DNA of 64,000 nt from Stutzerimonas kunmingensis (GCF_021432085.1 NZ_CP090366.1:2852001-2916000), one strand, 5' to 3'; counted from the first letter of the stretch, positions 17,232-29,063 are shown. Translations and numbers: made by a program. Notes: generated by a model from the letters alone, not told the origin.

Positions 17232-20200
17232 TCAGCCATGCCGTACCGACTGCGCCAGCCCCTGCAGCTCGCGGCTGGCGACTGCATAGATGGCGTAGTC
17301 GGTGCCGCTGGCGCCGCGCAGCTCGGCCAGCATCGAGCGCCAGCGCTCCATTAACACTGGTCGTTGAGACAACCAGGCGTCGACCCGCTCGCTGATCGCC
17401 TCCGGACCGTTCTCCATCTGCAGCACCGATACCGTGATGCTGCGCTGCTGTGAGTCGAGGTCGTCGCGGAAGCTTTCACGCGCCAGGGCCTGCCAGTTGT
17501 TGGCAACCGGCAGGTTGGTGAGCAGATGCAGATACCAGGGAAGCTCCAGCGCACCACCGACGGCGAAGTAGGTTGCCGCCACCTGCGCAGGCACCTGGCC
17601 AGTTTCGTCAGCGGCCTCCAGAATCGGCAACAGCGTGTACAGATGGCTGGTACCGGCCACCATGCGCGCCAGCAGCTCCGGCACCCCGGCTTCGGTGTAA
17701 CGCTTATAGCGCTCCTGCCAGCGGTCACGCGTCGAGCCTTGCAGCAGTTCATCGAGCTTCAGACCAAGGGCAGCGACCCGCGGGCCAAAGTGCGCGACGT
17801 CGCGTGCGGCATCCAGCTCGCTACGACGATTGCGCAGGAACCAGCGCGTCGCGCGGCGGCCCAGGCGCATCAGCTCATCCATCAAGGCCAACTGCAGCTC
17901 CGCCGGTACCTTGTGATCCAGCGCCTCGATCTGCCGGAACCAGTGAGGCAGATGGAAGATGTCGCGCACGATCACGTAGGCTCCGGCGACATTCGCCGCA
18001 CTCATGCCCGTCGCCTCGTTCAGGCGCTGAACGAAAGTGATGCCCATGTTGTTGACCAGATCGTTGGCAATCTGGGTAGCAACGATTTCGCGCTTGAGGC
18101 GATGTTGCAGCATGGCATCGTGGAAACGCTCGCTCAGTTGCTGCGGGAAGGCACTTTCCATTTCGCGGGCGAGGTAGTCGTCGTCCGGCACGCGCGAATC
18201 CAGCAGCGCTTTCTTCAGTTCGATCTTGCTGTAGGAAATCAGAACCGACAGCTCCGGCCGGGTCAGCCCCTTGCCGATGCTGGCGCGCTCGGTCAGGGCG
18301 TCATCGCTGGGCAGGAACTCGAGCGCGCGGTCGAGCTGCCCCGCCACCTCCAGCGCATTGATCAACCGAACATACTCGGCGGCCCGCTCCCGCGAGCGAT
18401 GCTGCGCCTGGGACAGCGCCTGGGTCTGCTTGTAGTTGTTCTGCAGCACCAGCTCGGCCACCGCGTCGGTCATTTCGAACAGCAGTTGATCGCGCTGCTT
18501 GGCGGTCATGTCGCCAGCGCTGACCACCTCATTGAGCAGGATCTTGATGTTCACTTCATGATCCGAGCAATCGACGCCGCCGGCATTGTCGATGAAGTCG
18601 GTATTGCTCGATCCGCCATGCAGCGCGTACTCGACGCGTCCCAGCTGGGTCATGCCGAGGTTGCCGCCCTCGCCCACCACTTTGGCGCGCAGATCGGCAC
18701 CATTGACCCGCACCGCATCGTTGGCCTTGTCGCCGACTTCGGCGTGGCTTTCGCCGCCGCTCTTCACATAGGTACCGATACCGCCATTCCATAGCAGGTC
18801 CACCGGTGCCTTGAGCAGCGCGTGGATCAGCTCGGCTGGAGTCAGCTGATCTGCCTCGATGGCGAAGCGCTCTTTCATCTGTGGCGTGATCGCGACTCGT
18901 TTGGCCGAACGCGGGAAGATGCCACCGCCTTCCGAGATCAGCGACACGTCGTAATCGGTCCATGACGAGCGCGGCAGGTCGAACAGGCGCTTGCGCTCGA
19001 TGAAACTGCGCGCAGGATCGGGATTGGGGTCGATGAAAATATGCAGATGGTTGAACGCGGCCACCAGCTGCAGGGTTTCGGACATCAGCAGACCGTTGCC
19101 GAACACATCGCCAGCCATGTCGCCGATACCGATGACGCTGATCACGTCGCTCTGCACGTTGATGCCGCGCTCACGGAAGTGCCGCTGCACCGAAACCCAG
19201 GCGCCGCGAGCGGTGATGCCCATCTTCTTGTGGTCGTAGCCTGCCGAGCCGCCCGAGGCAAAGGCGTCACCGAGCCAGAAGTCGTATTCGGCGGCGATGC
19301 CGTTGGCGATGTCCGAAAAGCTCGCTGTGCCCTTGTCCGCAGCGACCACCAGATAGGGATCGTCACCGTCATAGCGAAGTACATTGGCGGGCGGAACGAC
19401 CTGGCCTTCATGCAGGTTATCGGTGATGTCGAGCAGGCCACTGATGAAAATGCGATAGCAGGCGATCGCTTCGGCCTGACTATCATCCCGCGTGCCACTG
19501 GTAGGCAGACGACGCGGCACGAAACCGCCTTTCGCGCCGCCGGGAACGATTACCGCATTCTTCACCTGCTGCGCCTTGACCAGGCCGAGCACTTCAGTGC
19601 GGTAGTCCTCTTCACGGTCGGACCAGCGCAACCCGCCACGCGCCACCTTGCCGCCGCGCAGGTGCACGCCCTCGACCCGTGGCGAATAGACGAATATCTC
19701 GTACATCGGTGCCGGGCGCGGCATCTCCGGGATCGAGCGCGGATCGAGCTTGAAGCTGAAATACGACTTGGGTTTGCCGTTGGCATCCGGCTGATAGAAG
19801 TTGGTTCGCAGGGTGGCCTGAATCAGCGCCAGATAGCGCCGCAGAATCCGGTCCTCGTTGAGTACCGCCACCTCATCAAGCGCTGTGAGAATCGCCTGCT
19901 CCAGCCGTTGCTGCTTGTCTGCCAGATCCTCGTCACCGAGCTTGCGCGCCAAGTAGAAGCGCATCTTGAACAGCCGCACCAGCTCGCGGGCGATATCCGT
20001 GTGGTTGAGCAGCGCGCTGGCAATATAGCCAAGGTCGAAGCCCATGCGGATCTGCTTGAGATAGCGCGCATAGGCGCGCAGCAGCGCCACTTCCCGCCAG
20101 GCCAACCCGGCGGTCAGCACCAGACGGTTGAATCCATCGTTCTCGGCAAAGCCACCGTAGATATGGATGAACGCATCCTGCAGCGCCTCGTTGATCTCCA

Positions 20201-22082
20201 GCAGGTCGATTTCCAGACCTTCGGCATAGGTAAAGGCGAAGTCGTGTATCCAGTACTCACGGCCGCCTCGGTCACGCAACCGGAACGGAAACTCGCCGAG
20301 CACCCGCAGCCCCAGGTTCTCCATGATCGGCAGGATGTCCGACAGCGGCAGCGGTGTATTCAGGTGGTAGAGCTTGCAGTGCAGGCGGTTCTCTTCAGCC
20401 GTGATCGGCTGATAGAAGCTCATCACCAGCGGGCGTTCCTCGCTGAGGTCGAGCACATGCTGCATGTCGACGGTGGCCGATTGCGGCGAGAAGCGCTCGC
20501 GGTAGCCGGCCGGGAAACCTTTCGGAAACTCGCTGAGCAGATGGGTGCCCCTGGCCTCGCCGAAGCGCTCGACCACCAGGCTCTGGTAATCGTCCTGCCA
20601 CGTACGGCATGCCTGCAGCACTTCCTGCTCCAGACGCACCGTATCCACCTGCAGCGCGCGGCTGGGGTCCAGACGCAGGATGAACTGCACGCGCGTCAGC
20701 ACCGATTCGGAAAAATAGGTGGAGAACTCGCAGTCGCTGGCTTCGAGCCGCTCCTGCAGCACCTGCTGGATTTTCAGCCGTGTCTCGGTGGAGTAACTGT
20801 CACGCGGCACGTACACCAGGCAGTAGCAGAAACGCCGATAGGGGTCGAAACGCAGGAACAGCCGTAGCCGATTGCGTTCCTGGATCTGCACGATGGCGAT
20901 GGCGTTTTCGAACAGCTCGTCGATCGGCGCTTGGAACAGCTCGTCACGCGGCAGCACCTCGAGAACCTGCACCAGCTCCTTGGCCAGATGCGCGGAGCTG
21001 CCGAAATTGGCGCGCAGCACGACCGTCTCGACCTTGCGGCGGATGAACGGGATGCGTCGCACGCTCTGGGTGTAGACCGACGAGGTGAACAGGCCGAGGA
21101 AGCGGCATTCGCGAACCACCCGCCCCTCGTCATCGAATTCACGCACCGAGACGAAGTCCGGGTAAGCCGGACGGTGCACGCGGCTGGGCATGGCCGCCTT
21201 GGCGAACGACAGCAGCAGCGGCTCACGCAGGTAGCTGACCGATTGGCCGGTGAGCGATTGCTCTTCCTCGGAAAGCCCGGTGCGCATGCTGCGCGACAGA
21301 CCCAGCAGCGAGCTTTCGTCATAGACGATGCGGCCGCCGTCGGCCTGTTCCTGCACGGAGAACTCTTCGTAGCCGAGGAAGGTGAAATGGTCGTCCGCCA
21401 GCCAGCGCATGAAGTCGCGGATCTCTTCCAGCTCGTCGCCGTCGATGCTCAGGTTGACCTGCTCCAGACGCCCTTGCAGCTCGACCGCCTTGCCCTTCAT
21501 CGCCGCAAAGTCACCCACCACCTGACGCACATCAGCCAGCACACCCAGCAGTGACTGCTCGAGCTCGCGCAGGGCCGTCGGGCTGGCGCAGCGATCGATC
21601 TCGACGAAGATCAACGATTCGGCGTGGCTGTCAGCGGCGCGCTCGTCCTTGGGCAGCAGCTCCAACAAGCTGCCGTCGGCCCCGCGACGCACCTGCAGCA
21701 CGCTGGTTTGCAGGGTATGGATGCTGTAGCCGCGGCGCGTCAGCTCCATGCGCACCGAATCGACCAGGAACGGCATGTCCGGATGCAGCACCTCGACCAC
21801 GCTGTGGGTCGATTGCCAGCCATGCTTCTCGAAGTCGGGGTTGAATACCTGCGCCTCGGGTTTGGCGGGATCGAAGCGCTCCAGCAGGCGCCAGCTGGCC
21901 AGTGTCGAGCCGACCAGATCGCTCATGCGCCGTTCGGTGAGTTCTGGCAGCGCGACGATGCCGAAGAACTGTTCGGCGAACAGACTCAATTGCGGCAGGA
22001 TTTTCGGGTCTACGTGTTGCGCTAACGCTGTCTGCAATTGCTGCTGAAAGTCGGCCTTGCTGGCCGCTGAAAAGAACGCCAT
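17232..22082 (-). CDS. gdhB: NAD-dependent glutamate dehydrogenase (180-kDa class)
   Basis: A single uninterrupted frame of 1616 codons, the usual size for the large NAD-GDH class that converts glutamate to 2-oxoglutarate and ammonia. The N-terminal 700 residues contain the regulatory ACT-like region; the catalytic domain follows, with RGGLRWSDREEDYRTEVLG, the substrate-binding GGAKGGF lysine motif and the dinucleotide-binding IGIGDMAGDVFGNG. It is catabolic and probably supports growth on amino acids as well as ammonia balance with the nitrate genes downstream. Monocistronic, with a 210-base gap to the divergent MoxR operon. Confidence 0.96.
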   Translation of the reverse strand: MAFFSAASKADFQQQLQTALAQHVDPKILPQLSLFAEQFFGIVALPELTERRMSDLVGSTLASWRLLERFDPAKPEAQVFNPDFEKHGWQSTHSVVEVLHPDMPFLVDSVRMELTRRGYSIHTLQTSVLQVRRGADGSLLELLPKDERAADSHAESLIFVEIDRCASPTALRELEQSLLGVLADVRQVVGDFAAMKGKAVELQGRLEQVNLSIDGDELEEIRDFMRWLADDHFTFLGYEEFSVQEQADGGRIVYDESSLLGLSRSMRTGLSEEEQSLTGQSVSYLREPLLLSFAKAAMPSRVHRPAYPDFVSVREFDDEGRVVRECRFLGLFTSSVYTQSVRRIPFIRRKVETVVLRANFGSSAHLAKELVQVLEVLPRDELFQAPIDELFENAIAIVQIQERNRLRLFLRFDPYRRFCYCLVYVPRDSYSTETRLKIQQVLQERLEASDCEFSTYFSESVLTRVQFILRLDPSRALQVDTVRLEQEVLQACRTWQDDYQSLVVERFGEARGTHLLSEFPKGFPAGYRERFSPQSATVDMQHVLDLSEERPLVMSFYQPITAEENRLHCKLYHLNTPLPLSDILPIMENLGLRVLGEFPFRLRDRGGREYWIHDFAFTYAEGLEIDLLEINEALQDAFIHIYGGFAENDGFNRLVLTAGLAWREVALLRAYARYLKQIRMGFDLGYIASALLNHTDIARELVRLFKMRFYLARKLGDEDLADKQQRLEQAILTALDEVAVLNEDRILRRYLALIQATLRTNFYQPDANGKPKSYFSFKLDPRSIPEMPRPAPMYEIFVYSPRVEGVHLRGGKVARGGLRWSDREEDYRTEVLGLVKAQQVKNAVIVPGGAKGGFVPRRLPTSGTRDDSQAEAIACYRIFISGLLDITDNLHEGQVVPPANVLRYDGDDPYLVVAADKGTASFSDIANGIAAEYDFWLGDAFASGGSAGYDHKKMGITARGAWVSVQRHFRERGINVQSDVISVIGIGDMAGDVFGNGLLMSETLQLVAAFNHLHIFIDPNPDPARSFIERKRLFDLPRSSWTDYDVSLISEGGGIFPRSAKRVAITPQMKERFAIEADQLTPAELIHALLKAPVDLLWNGGIGTYVKSGGESHAEVGDKANDAVRVNGADLRAKVVGEGGNLGMTQLGRVEYALHGGSSNTDFIDNAGGVDCSDHEVNIKILLNEVVSAGDMTAKQRDQLLFEMTDAVAELVLQNNYKQTQALSQAQHRSRERAAEYVRLINALEVAGQLDRALEFLPSDDALTERASIGKGLTRPELSVLISYSKIELKKALLDSRVPDDDYLAREMESAFPQQLSERFHDAMLQHRLKREIVATQIANDLVNNMGITFVQRLNEATGMSAANVAGAYVIVRDIFHLPHWFRQIEALDHKVPAELQLALMDELMRLGRRATRWFLRNRRSELDAARDVAHFGPRVAALGLKLDELLQGSTRDRWQERYKRYTEAGVPELLARMVAGTSHLYTLLPILEAADETGQVPAQVAATYFAVGGALELPWYLHLLTNLPVANNWQALARESFRDDLDSQQRSITVSVLQMENGPEAISERVDAWLSQRPVLMERWRSMLAELRGASGTDYAIYAVASRELQGLAQSVRHG

Positions 22083-22292
22083 GTATGGCTCCGCTTGGCT
22101 TGCTGGGGAAAGAGACGTCGGTAGTGACTGACGGCACAGGACGAAGGTTCAAGGTTAGTCTAGTCGAGTGTTAATGCAGTAAAGTGGCGCTTCTCCTGCA
22201 GTCGCCTGCGACTGTCTGTAGCAGGCAATAGCAGCCGGCGTCTCTGCCCGCCGCGCCAGCCGATTTGCCGCCCACCTGGAAGACTCGAAACG

Positions 22293-23251
22293 ATGGATCA
22301 CCGTGAATCGATAATCGCGCTGCGACAGTTCCTGTCCACCCAGATCCTGGGGCAGGAACGGCTGATCGAACGTCTGCTGATCGCCCTGCTCGCCGACGGG
22401 CACATGCTCGTCGAAGGCGCGCCGGGTCTGGCCAAAACCCGCGCCATCAAGGAGCTCGCCGAAGGCCTGGAGGCGGAATTCCATCGAATCCAGTTCACTC
22501 CCGACCTGCTGCCCGCCGACATCACCGGCACCGAGATCTATCGACCGGAGACCGGTAGCTTCGTGTTCCAGCAGGGGCCGATCTTCCACAACCTGGTACT
22601 GGCCGACGAAATCAACCGGGCGCCGGCCAAGGTGCAATCGGCGCTGCTCGAAGCCATGGCCGAGCGCCAGGTCAGCGTTGGTCGCAGCACCTACGACCTG
22701 CCGCCGCTGTTCCTGGTGATGGCGACGCAGAACCCGATCGAGCAGGAAGGCACCTACCCCCTGCCCGAAGCACAGCTCGACCGCTTCCTGCTGCACGTGA
22801 AGATCGGCTTCCCCGACGCCTCGGTGGAACGACGCATCCTGCAGCAAGCCCGTGGCGAGGCGATCAATGGCGAGGCGGCGCCGGAACATCGGGTCAGCCA
22901 GCAGGCGATCTTCGCCGCGCGCAAGGACATCCTCGGCCTGTACATGGCCGATGCGGTGGAGGAATACCTGGTGCAGCTGGTCATGGCCACGCGTACCCCG
23001 GCCAAGTTCGATGCCGAACTGGCCGAATGGATAGCCTATGGTGCGAGTCCGCGGGGTTCGATCTCGCTGGACCGCTGCGCCCGTGCCCATGCCTGGCTGG
23101 CCGGGCGCGATTTCGTCAGCCCCGAGGACATCCAGGCGATGCTTTTCGATGTGCTGCGTCACCGCCTGATTCTCTCCTTCGAGGCAGAAGCCGCCGGCAT
23201 TGATCAGGACCGGGTCATCCAGCGCATTCTCGACGTGGTCGCGGTGGCCTG

Positions 23252-23252
<1 letters not shown>
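22293..23252 (+). CDS. MoxR-family AAA+ ATPase
   Basis: A 319-residue AAA+ protein: Walker A GAPGLAKT (about 43-50), Walker B LVLADEIN (D105-E106), sensor TQNPIEQEGTYPLPEAQLDRF and the C-terminal helical domain with SPRGSISL. MoxR proteins act as chaperones for VWA-domain partners; two are encoded downstream. It is the first of six genes (22293-29063) linked mostly by one- to eight-base overlaps, so stoichiometric expression is likely. The 5' region is about 210 bases. Confidence 0.93.
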
Positions 23253-24210
<958 letters not shown>

Positions 24211-24214
<4 letters not shown>

Positions 24215-24705
24215 ATCCGCTCGATCAACTCGCTCCGCTGATCAGCCCCGACCCGATCAGCTGGTGGCCTCCAGCGCCGGGCTGGTGGCTGCTCGGCCTG
24301 GTGCTGCTGATGGCGCTTGGCTTGCTCTGGCGACTTCGTCACCGGCTGCTCAGGCGCAAGCCCCATGTGCAGCCGGAGCCACCGCTGGAGCCGCAGCGTC
24401 AGGAGGCGCTCATCGAGCTTTCGCGCTTGAGCAAACCCTACGGCGGGCAACCGGCCAGCCAGTGGCTGCAACAACTCAATGGGCTGCTCAAGCGGCTCTG
24501 TCGCATTCGTTATCCCAACGACCACCCGCACACACTCAGTGGGCGTGCGTGGCTGGCCTTTCTCGACAACCGCTGCCCGGCCGCCGGGCTGACCCGCTGG
24601 ATGATTCTTGTCGAAGGTGCCTACCGGGCCGAGTGCCGCCTCGACGACAAGGCAATCGACGGGCTCGAACAGGCCGTCGACATCTGGATCCGCAAGCATG
24701 TTTGA
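24211..24705 (+). CDS. DUF4381 membrane protein (Bat operon)
   Basis: A 164-residue protein with one N-terminal transmembrane helix (about residues 24-46, rich in Trp and Leu) followed by a basic stretch and a cytoplasmic helical domain containing LSGRAWLAFLD. It matches DUF4381 by layout and by its place between DUF58 and the first VWA gene. It overlaps both neighbours (ATGA upstream, eight bases downstream). Confidence 0.85.
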
Positions 24706-25717
24706 ACTGGCCTGGCCCTGGGTCTTCCTGCTGCTACCGCTGCCCTGGCTGCTGCGCGCACTGCTGCCGCCTGCCGATAGCGGCGAAGCCGCGCTGAAGG
24801 TCAGCTTCCTCGACGAACTGCAGCAGCTGTCCGGCCGGCGCGCGCGTGTCGCCCTGCCTGCCTGGCGCCAGCAACTGCCCTACCTGACCATCTGGCTGTT
24901 GCTGCTGTTCGCCGCAGCACGCCCCCAGTGGCTGGGTGAACCACTGCCGCTGCCCACCAGCGGCCGCGATCTGCTGCTGGCAGTGGACGTCTCCGGCTCG
25001 ATGGATTACCCCGACATGCAGTGGCAGGACGAGGAGCTGACGCGGCTGGAACTGGTCAAGGTGCTGCTCGGCGACTTCATCGAGGAGCGTCGTGGCGATC
25101 GCGTCGGCCTGATTCTCTTCGGCAGCAAGGCCTATCTGCAGGCGCCACTGACCTTTGATCGCCACACCGTGCGAGTCTGGCTGGACGAAGCCCGGGTTGG
25201 CATCGCCGGCAGCAACACTGCGATAGGGGACGCCATCGGCCTGGCGGTTAAACGCCTCAGGGAGCGACCGGCGAACAGTCGTGTGCTGGTACTGATCACC
25301 GACGGTGCCAACAACGGTGGCGAAATCGAGCCGCTGCTGGCGGCCTCGCTGGCCGCCGAAGAAGGCGTGCGGGTCCACACCATCGGCATCGGCGCCGTGC
25401 CGGAAGAAGGTGGCGTGCTCAGCCGCTTCGGTTTCAACCCTGGCCTGGACCTCGACGAGCCGACTCTGCGCGCCATTTCCGAGCAAACCGGCGGTGAGTA
25501 TTTCCGCGCCTCGTCGAGCGCAGAGCTGAAGGCGATCGGCGACACGCTGGATCGTCTCGAGCCGGCAGCGCAGCAACCAGCCCAGGCCCGTGTGGCCGAG
25601 GCCCTGTACATCTGGCCGCTGTCGGCGGCTTTGCTGATCAGCCTGCTGATGGTCGCGGCCAGCCTGTGGAGCGCACAGTTGCAGCGCCTGGCCTGGCGAC
25701 GGGAGCAGCGCCGATGA
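24698..25717 (+). CDS. BatA-like VWA-domain membrane protein
   Basis: A 339-residue protein with membrane segments near residues 5-22 and 60-75, a periplasmic-type VWA domain and a C-terminal membrane helix (about 310-330). The metal-ion-dependent adhesion site is intact: DVSGSM (D97, S99, S101), then SNTAIGDAIG and ITDGANN. It should bind a divalent metal and a protein partner under control of MoxR. The ATG lies eight bases inside the DUF4381 gene. Confidence 0.92.
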   Translation: MFELAWPWVFLLLPLPWLLRALLPPADSGEAALKVSFLDELQQLSGRRARVALPAWRQQLPYLTIWLLLLFAAARPQWLGEPLPLPTSGRDLLLAVDVSGSMDYPDMQWQDEELTRLELVKVLLGDFIEERRGDRVGLILFGSKAYLQAPLTFDRHTVRVWLDEARVGIAGSNTAIGDAIGLAVKRLRERPANSRVLVLITDGANNGGEIEPLLAASLAAEEGVRVHTIGIGAVPEEGGVLSRFGFNPGLDLDEPTLRAISEQTGGEYFRASSSAELKAIGDTLDRLEPAAQQPAQARVAEALYIWPLSAALLISLLMVAASLWSAQLQRLAWRREQRR

Positions 25718-27438
25718 GCGAGCTGCTACCCCATCTGTTACGGCCATACTGGCTGCTCATCCTGCCCCTGCTGATCTGGCTGCTGTGGCGGCTCTGGCAT
25801 CGGCAGCTACAGGTCGGTCGCTGGCAGCGTCTGCTGCCGGAAGCCTTTCATGCCGCCCTGCTGACCCGTGGCCGACTGCGCCACAGCCGCCTGCCCTGGC
25901 TGGTGCTGGGCCTGGCCTGGCTGCTGGCGGTCATCGCATTGCTCGGGCCCAGCTGGCAGCGCTTCGAACAGCCGAGCATCAAGCGCAGCGATCCCCTGGT
26001 GGTGCTGCTGGAACTCACGCCATCGATGCTCGCCAGCGACGCACCACCCACTCGCCTGGAACAGGCCAAGCGCAAGCTGCTGGATCTGCTCGAGCGCCGG
26101 CAGGACGTACAGACCGCCGTCGTGGTATTCGCCGGCAGCGCCCACACCGTGGTGCCGCTATCCGATGACCTGGCGACCACCCGCAACCTGCTCGACGCCC
26201 TGCACCCGACGCTGATGCCCGAGCAGGGCCAGCGCGCGGACCTTGCCGTCGCCAAAGGCCTCGCCCTGCTCGAACAGGCTGGCCTGGGGCGCGGGCGCTT
26301 GCTGCTGATCGGCAGCAGTCTGGACGAGCACGAGCGCAGCGCCATCGTCACGCTGATGGAAGGCAGAAACGAGCAACTGCTGATACTCGGCGTCGGCACC
26401 GAACAAGGCGCGCCCATCGCCGGCAAGGACGGCAGTTTCATCAAGGATGCCCAGGGCGCAATCCTCATCCCGCGGCTGGACAACGCCAGACTGCAACGCC
26501 TGGCCAACGAGCTGGGGGGGCGCTATCAGCGCGCGCGGCTGGGTGACGACGACCTGACGGCCCTCGGTCTGCTCGATCAAACTGGCACGTTGCGCCAGGA
26601 CGATGAAATCACGCGGCTGGAAGCCTGGCTGGATCAGGGGCACTGGCTGCTGTTGCCACTGCTCTTGCTGGCCGCACTCGCCGGTCGCCGCGGCTGGTTG
26701 TTCTGCCTACCGCTATTGCTGCTGCAGCCGCAGCCTGCCAATGCCTTCGAGCTAGAGGATCTCTGGCTACGTCGCGATCAGCAGGGCCAACGCCTGTTGG
26801 ACGCGGAGCGGCCGGCCGAGGCCGCCGAGCGCTTCACCGATCGCCGCTGGCAGGCCACCGCCCGCTATCAGGCCGGCGACTATGCCGGCGCGGCAGAACT
26901 GTTCGCCGAAGGCAACACGGCGGCCGATCACTACAACCGTGGCAATGCCCTGGCTCGTAGCGAAGCCTTCGAGGCCGCCATCGAAGCCTATGACCAGGCG
27001 CTGGACCTGCAGCCTGATCTACAGGCGGCGCAGCGCAACAAGGCGCTGATCGAAGAGCTGCTGCGCCGCCAGCAGGAACAGCCCGAGCCCGAGCAGGAAC
27101 AGAATCAGCAGGACGAGCAAACCGAAGAACCACTGCCGCAACCCGAGCAGCCGCAATCACAGGAAGCGCGCTCTGCCCATTCCCCTTCGCCGGAGGATGC
27201 TCAGGGCGAGCCGTCCAGCGAAGCCAGCGGCGCCTCACAGCCATCGACAACCGAAGCCACGCCCGAGACCGAAGAAATGGATGGCAGCGCGGCCCAGGTG
27301 GAACACGAGGCGCTCCCCGAGCAGGAGCGGCAACAGGCGATGGAGCAATGGTTGCGGCAGATTCCGGACGATCCCGGCGAGCTGCTGCGACGAAAATTCC
27401 TCTACGAACAACGCAAGCACCAGGAAACCAATCGATGA
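25714..27438 (+). CDS. BatB/BatC-like VWA-TPR fusion protein
   Basis: A 574-residue protein: two N-terminal membrane helices (about 10-28 and 60-78), a VWA domain (about 93-300), a further hydrophobic pair (about 308-345), a TPR-like region (YNRGNALARSEAFEAAIEAYDQAL, near 410-440; quoted in part) and a Gln/Glu/Pro-rich low-complexity tail. This merges the BatB and BatC proteins of other bacteria. The MIDAS is not canonical: ELTPS (E100, T102, S104) replaces DxSxS, so metal binding may be lost or altered. ATGA overlaps join it to both neighbours. Confidence 0.9.
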   Translation: MSELLPHLLRPYWLLILPLLIWLLWRLWHRQLQVGRWQRLLPEAFHAALLTRGRLRHSRLPWLVLGLAWLLAVIALLGPSWQRFEQPSIKRSDPLVVLLELTPSMLASDAPPTRLEQAKRKLLDLLERRQDVQTAVVVFAGSAHTVVPLSDDLATTRNLLDALHPTLMPEQGQRADLAVAKGLALLEQAGLGRGRLLLIGSSLDEHERSAIVTLMEGRNEQLLILGVGTEQGAPIAGKDGSFIKDAQGAILIPRLDNARLQRLANELGGRYQRARLGDDDLTALGLLDQTGTLRQDDEITRLEAWLDQGHWLLLPLLLLAALAGRRGWLFCLPLLLLQPQPANAFELEDLWLRRDQQGQRLLDAERPAEAAERFTDRRWQATARYQAGDYAGAAELFAEGNTAADHYNRGNALARSEAFEAAIEAYDQALDLQPDLQAAQRNKALIEELLRRQQEQPEPEQEQNQQDEQTEEPLPQPEQPQSQEARSAHSPSPEDAQGEPSSEASGASQPSTTEATPETEEMDGSAAQVEHEALPEQERQQAMEQWLRQIPDDPGELLRRKFLYEQRKHQETNR

Positions 27439-29063
27439 TGCGCCTGATGGCTTTTCTTCTGCTCGGCCTCCTTGCTGGTCAGGCCGCAGCCGCCGGCCTG
27501 TTCGCCCGGGTTGACCGCACCCAGCTGAGCATTGACGAAACCCTGGAGCTGAGCCTGGAAAGCCAGGGCAGCACGGTATTCGGCAAGCCCGACCTGCAGC
27601 CGCTGGAGCCATTGTTCGAGGTGTTCGACACCCGTCAGGTCAACCAGCTTTCCAGCAGCAACGGCGAAGCCCATGCGATCACACGCTGGTTGATTACCCT
27701 GCGGCCGAAGCAGACCGGCTACGTGATCATCCCGCCGCTGCAACTGGGCGACTGGCGCAGCGAGCCGATCACATTGATGGTCCAGGAATCGCTGAAAAAT
27801 ACCGAAAGCGACCAGCTGGCCCCGATCTTCATCGATGCCAGCGTCGATCAGGAAAACGTTTACGTTCAGGCCCAGGTGATTCTTACCCTGCGCATCTATC
27901 ATTCGGTTTCGCTGTACGACGACAGCACCCTCTCGCCGCTGCAGATGCCGGAAGCCCTGGTCGAACGGCTCGGTGAGCCACGCACCTACGAGAAAACCAT
28001 CAACGGCATTCGCCACGGCGTCATCGAAGTGCGCTATGCGCTGTTCCCGCAGAAGTCCGGCGAGCTGACCATCCCTGCCCAACTGTTCAGCGCCACCACC
28101 GTGACCAATGGCAGCAACCCGCTGTTCGGCTCGCGTTCGGGCCGCTCGACACAGGTCAGATCACCAAGCATCCCGCTGACGGTCAAGCGCAAACCGGCGG
28201 ACTACCCCGCCGCGGCGCCCTGGCTACCGGCACGCAGCCTGACCCTGGTCGAGGCCTGGAGCCCGGAGCCCGATCAGGCACAGACCGGCGAATCGCTCAC
28301 CCGCAGCCTGTTGCTCAAGGCCGAAGGCCTGACCAGCACCCAGTTGCCCGCCATCGGTTCTGCCCAGAGCCCCGACCTGCGCCGCTACCCGGATCAACCG
28401 ATCCTGGCCAACGAAGTCAGTGGCGCGGGTCTGGTCGGTAGCCGCGAGCAGCGCGAGGCGCTGATTCCCACGCGCAGCGGCGCGTTGCAGTTACCCGCCG
28501 TGGAAGTGGTCTGGTGGAACACCGTGGAAGACCGGCTGGAACGCACCACGCTGGACAAACGGACCCTGAATGTCGCCGATAATCCGAATCTCGCGCCGAC
28601 GCCCGCCGAGCAACCGGCCGCAACGCCACTACCTGCCGAGCAGCAGCTACTGTGGCCCTGGCAGCTGAGTACCCTGCTCTTCGCCCTGTCCACCCTCGCC
28701 GGCTTCGGACTGTGGCTACACGCGCGGCGGCAACCCGCAGTGCAGCGCGCACTGCAGCCTGGTCCGACCCCACGCAGCCTGCTCGACGACCTGCGTCGCG
28801 CCTGCCAGGCCAACGATTCCCAGGCCACTCGCCAGGCACTGGACGCCTGGGCACGGCAACAACCGGAGACGCTGGCCGACATGGCCGCCCGCTTCGTACC
28901 GCTGTCCGATGCGCTGGACGGGCTCAACGGTGCGCTTTACAGCGAGGCCGGCCAGCGCTGGCAGGGGGAAGCACTCTGGCAGTCGATCCAGGCGCTACCT
29001 CCGGCAACCAGCCCCAGTGTCGCGCACGACCAGAGCGCCCTGCCACCACTGTATCCACGCTGA
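27435..29063 (+). CDS. BatD-family protein
   Basis: A 542-residue exported protein: signal peptide (1-19, ending AAAA), several immunoglobulin-like beta domains beginning ARVDRTQLSIDETLELSLES, and a C-terminal transmembrane segment near 425-445 followed by a cytoplasmic helical tail. This is the BatD layout. It is the last gene of the MoxR operon and overlaps the VWA-TPR gene by ATGA. It probably presents the periplasmic face of the complex. Confidence 0.9.
   Translation: MMRLMAFLLLGLLAGQAAAAGLFARVDRTQLSIDETLELSLESQGSTVFGKPDLQPLEPLFEVFDTRQVNQLSSSNGEAHAITRWLITLRPKQTGYVIIPPLQLGDWRSEPITLMVQESLKNTESDQLAPIFIDASVDQENVYVQAQVILTLRIYHSVSLYDDSTLSPLQMPEALVERLGEPRTYEKTINGIRHGVIEVRYALFPQKSGELTIPAQLFSATTVTNGSNPLFGSRSGRSTQVRSPSIPLTVKRKPADYPAAAPWLPARSLTLVEAWSPEPDQAQTGESLTRSLLLKAEGLTSTQLPAIGSAQSPDLRRYPDQPILANEVSGAGLVGSREQREALIPTRSGALQLPAVEVVWWNTVEDRLERTTLDKRTLNVADNPNLAPTPAEQPAATPLPAEQQLLWPWQLSTLLFALSTLAGFGLWLHARRQPAVQRALQPGPTPRSLLDDLRRACQANDSQATRQALDAWARQQPETLADMAARFVPLSDALDGLNGALYSEAGQRWQGEALWQSIQALPPATSPSVAHDQSALPPLYPR

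Noticed and set aside
19041-20867. 608-codon open frame antisense to gdhB
   Set aside because: Shadow frame; gdhB is intact on the other strand.
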